The notes below the pieces were generated by a model. It made no database searches, had not been told where the DNA came from, and saw nothing but the letters and a program-made list of their open reading frames with translations. The position numbers were made by a program, and so were the translations under genes. This document shows, piece by piece, positions 60,832 through 64,000 of a DNA stretch of 64,000 bases. Within the stretch, counting starts at the first letter, position 1. Each line of letters starts with the position of its first letter. The stretch comes from Proales similis (Eukaryota; Rotifera; Eurotatoria; Ploima; Proalidae), in NCBI GenBank assembly GCA_019059635.1, contig JAGVRJ010000008.1, forward strand, positions 992,001-1,056,000, in the 5' to 3' direction.

Positions 60832-63800
60832 ATGCACACAATTGTTGCCTGGTTAGTCACAAGCTTCCTGAATGGCCTTTGGGTGAGCCTTTTGTTCGGA
60901 TTTCTGATCTACATCTTCCTCATACGTCGGCAACCTCGTGCACCACGGCCCCAATTCTCTCAATTCAGCGAATGTGTTCTTGAACCGGTTGGCAACTAGC
61001 TGGAAACTCTTTCGAATGAAAAGATAAATAAAATCTCTTAAAAGGAACTCAAGTCAATGCTCAAAGAGATGAGCAATGACAAGCAATCAGTCGTCTCCAT
61101 TAACTTGCTCCTTCAGTTCTTGTTCCAAGAGCTAAAAGACACAAACGCGATTAGACGTTACATCGTGCGCAAAATGACGGCCGAGTTTCGTGAGCTAGTC
61201 AACAACAAGACGGCCGGCCGTCTCATTCAAGGCCTTACTGTAAGCGTCCTAAAAAATTCATCCCACGAATCATTTGAATAATTTTCACATCCAAAATTTC
61301 AGGCCAGAGATTTTAACCTGGGCACCAGTTTTCCCATAATCCATTCAATAAAACTGGCGTCTTATCACATGCCTAATGAGCGCACTTTGGAGGATTTATG
61401 TATAATTGTTGAACTTGAGTACAACAACGGATTTTCGATATCAGTCGACGCCGAGCTGTTATTTGGAATGTCAGCCTACGTTCACATAAAGGTTGTTCAC
61501 CTAAAAGGCAAAGCGCGACTACAGTTCACTCGCAAACCTTTCACTCACTGGAGCTTCTCTTTTGTTGAAGAGCCAGACGTCGAGTTTGACGTATCGTCAC
61601 AATTCGACGGAAAGCAGATTCCGCACTTGACTTCGCTGATCGTCAATCAGGTTTGTAATTGATTTGAAACATCGACTCTTGTAAATTGGACAGTTGGCTT
61701 AGTTGATTCGCACTTCTTAGCTTCGGAGATCGATCAGACGAAAGCACACACTTCCGAATTACAAATGCCGATTCAAGCCATTCTTTCAGCCTCTCTACGA
61801 GGGCAACTTGTACGGTGGCCAGCTTGACCGGTTTTTGCAAAGACAAGAAAGAAACCTCGAACGACAGAGCAGTGAGAAAAGTCAAAGCAAGTTGGCCAAT
61901 CTGACGATGCAGAGCAAATCCGATCACAGTGTTCAATATGCCAAGTTGTGCGAAAAGCTTGGCTATGATCTCACTTCTCATGGATACCTTTCGCTCACCA
62001 TTAAACAATGCGATCGTCTTCCTGAGTGGCTCTGTGCACTCAATCCCACGGTAACAACTGGTGTGGAAAAAATGGCCAAATCCTCGACCACAGCAGGCAA
62101 ACCTGTGAACGGCACAAGCGAGGCATGTGGTCATATTTATCTGACTACCAGTGTCGATTCATTGTCGATGCAACAAATGCTGGAGAAAAAAGTCTGCAAA
62201 GAGTATTGGCCTTTCCTTGAGTTCGAGTTTGAGCGTTCTGTGCTCGAGCTGGGCATTACATTCGTTGAAGTATTTTTCGTCAACAAAACGGAAGTAGCCG
62301 TGCAAAAAGTTGAGAGCAACGTTATAGATGGGCCGCGCCTATTCGATATGGTCTACTCGATAAATGAGACCAAAATCACTTCGCTAAAGCAGCTTACTCG
62401 TCTGTTGACAAAAACAGTGACCGGCAGCCGAGTAAAATTGGTTGTCCAGAGACCGTGTGTGCTTCAGAACAATGTTATTCTCACTTCTGAATCAACAAGC
62501 AGCTTTTTGGCTTCGCTGCAGCGAGCTCCTAAAGAAAGCGAGCAAACAAACAAAGCTACTGAAAACAAGGCAGTAGTACAAGCCGCGGCAAATGACCAAA
62601 GCGCAGTTGAACCCAAGTCAGCGGAATCCAAACAGTATTCTTCCCTTGTGCAAAACACTCGACAAAAACTGGGAAGATGGGGCCAGCGCTTCAGTCCCGC
62701 AGTCGACACTAAAGAGCCAACAAGCAAGCAAGAGATGACTAAAAGCCTTTCTTTATATAGCATTAATAAAGGCAACAACGGGGCTGATCAAAAGCAAAGT
62801 CTTCCAACAACCCCTACCACTCCGGTCTATCATTTTGCCTCGGCTACTTGTCTTATTGATTACTTTTGTACAGTGGCTGAATGTGACTCTGTAAGTCATT
62901 CTAATCAGACAGAAACTAAACTTTCTCGTCATGGACAATTTAAAAAAATTGTAGCGTGAAGAACACGTTGCTCTTGATCTCATGCGCTTGCTCAGTCCGG
63001 AGGTATCCTGTAAAAACTTAAAACGAACGTCGGACCTTGAAATTGACTCGGCCCTCTTGATCGATTTTAAATCGATCCCAATCGACCAAAGCCACAAGTT
63101 CGTTCTCGGCTCCCGCACAAACTACGTCAACATGTTCCTTTGGGCTCTTCAGCCCGTTTCAAAAGGCAGCAAATTAAAAAGCTCTTTAATCGGCTTTGTA
63201 AGTACTTGAGTCAAGTTGGCCAATTTACGTTTAAAACTAAAACTTAAACAAGGTAACTGTTCCCCTCAATGAATGTTTAGTAAACTGTTGGAGTGTGAGC
63301 AGTGGCCAAAGTCAGTCAACTTATCACTTCAAACCAGTCGAAGGTCTCAAAGCGAGCATATCTCGTTCTAATCGCTCCCACGTGCTGAGCGAGCATCCTG
63401 GCTTTGATGCTAATCTCACTGTGGGCACTGTGCAGCTCTTGTTTGAGCATCAATTAGACCGATCTGAATCGGGACCTAATGAATCGGCCCTGAGTGGTCA
63501 GATTGCTGCCGAGCTTGTTGAACAAAAACGCCTTGAAGACGAGCTTTCTGAAGAGTTTAACGGACAACCTCCGATCGAAGACGAGCAAGATGATGGCTCA
63601 GTGCACAAGTTTAAAAACGTGCAATTCAACGAGGCTGTCATGTGCGAATTCTGCGGCCGAAAAGTCGGTAGAAACTTTGTTTTATCAGCCTCGAACTGCC
63701 CTTAACTTTTGAGTCTTGTAGATTTGGTTCAAAAACGCGTACAAATGCGTTTACTGTGGATACGTTATTCATTTAAAGTGCTACGAGAAAACGATTGGCA

Positions 63801-64000
63801 AGACGATTTGTTCTCGTTATTATTCAAAGTTAAAGCAGCAGCAGCCAGATCAACAGCTTCAACCTCAGGAGATCTGTAGTCACAAACGGCAGCAGAGTCA
63901 GCACTCGGACGATTTTGAAATTCTCGATGAGCATAAGAGTTTGGGAACAACGCCCGTCTCATACAAAACAGAGAACGTTTCTTCTCGCCTGAGCAGCTTC
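60832..64000 (+). CDS. PDZD8: PDZD8, ER-anchored SMP/PDZ/C1 protein, 3' end beyond window
   Basis: Lipid-transfer tether at contact sites between the ER and other organelles. The N-terminal membrane anchor (SLLFGFLIYIFLI) is followed by the SMP domain: LLLQFLFQELKDTNAIRRYI, LTARDFNLGTSFPIIHSIKL and ELEYNNGFSISVDAELLFG. Then comes a PDZ domain (LELGITFVEVFF to SRVKLVVQRP), a Ser/Lys linker, a C2-like region and a C1 domain starting HKFKNVQFNEAVMCEFCGR and continuing after an intron with YKCVYCGYVIHLKCYEKTIG. The C1 metal-binding pattern (H, CxxC, CxxC, H, C) is complete. The first intron is 57 nt. The frame is still open at base 64000. Some middle splice junctions (61660-61700, 62890-62960) are approximate. 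Confidence 0.92.

Overview
The window is nuclear DNA from a small-genome bilaterian animal. Genes are spliced with GT-AG introns that are mostly about 40-70 nt long (the shortest read here is 30 nt). Spacing is tight, and adjacent genes alternate in strand with no operon-like runs. The genes point to an animal with motile cilia (ODAD3, CCDC24), a Hox3 gene, a globin X-type globin, a non-rhabdomeric opsin and secreted peptides. This fits a miniaturised lophotrochozoan-like animal best, but the sequence alone does not fix the phylum.

Layout: 1-14.2 kb holds HDAC6 (minus strand, running off the left edge), RPA1 (divergent from HDAC6), a two-exon Hox3 gene and the outer-arm-dynein docking gene ODAD3. 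14.9-19.1 kb holds UQCRB and a secreted, probably GPI-anchored GH65-family glycosidase-like protein with altered active-site residues. 20.0-26.8 kb is an array of four membrane-anchored EGF/trypsin-type serine proteases. After a gene-poor 3.4 kb come a PRL phosphatase (30.3 kb), a GPI-anchored Ly6 protein (32.1 kb) and a candidate amidated peptide precursor (34.0 kb). Then follow an unusual opsin (35.1-36.4 kb), ACAA2, JPT1-like, PDZD11-like and NUDT9 (37.6-43.1 kb).

44.0-49.2 kb holds six small secreted Asn-rich proteins built from FNNNN motifs. I cannot assign this family to anything known, and it is the most novel element in the window. The right end holds a globin X-like gene (49.6-50.3 kb), a gene-poor 3.5 kb, the microtubule plus-end gene SLAIN, a single-exon CCDC24, a clear U5 snRNA gene and the first part of PDZD8, which runs off the right edge.

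Shared themes: microtubules and cilia (HDAC6, ODAD3, JPT1, SLAIN, CCDC24), mitochondria (UQCRB, ACAA2, NUDT9), and the cell surface or secretion (GH65, proteases, Ly6, FNNNN family). These look like chance neighbours apart from the two local tandem families (proteases and FNNNN). Splice sites were assigned by eye, so spans are from inferred start to stop codon and include introns.
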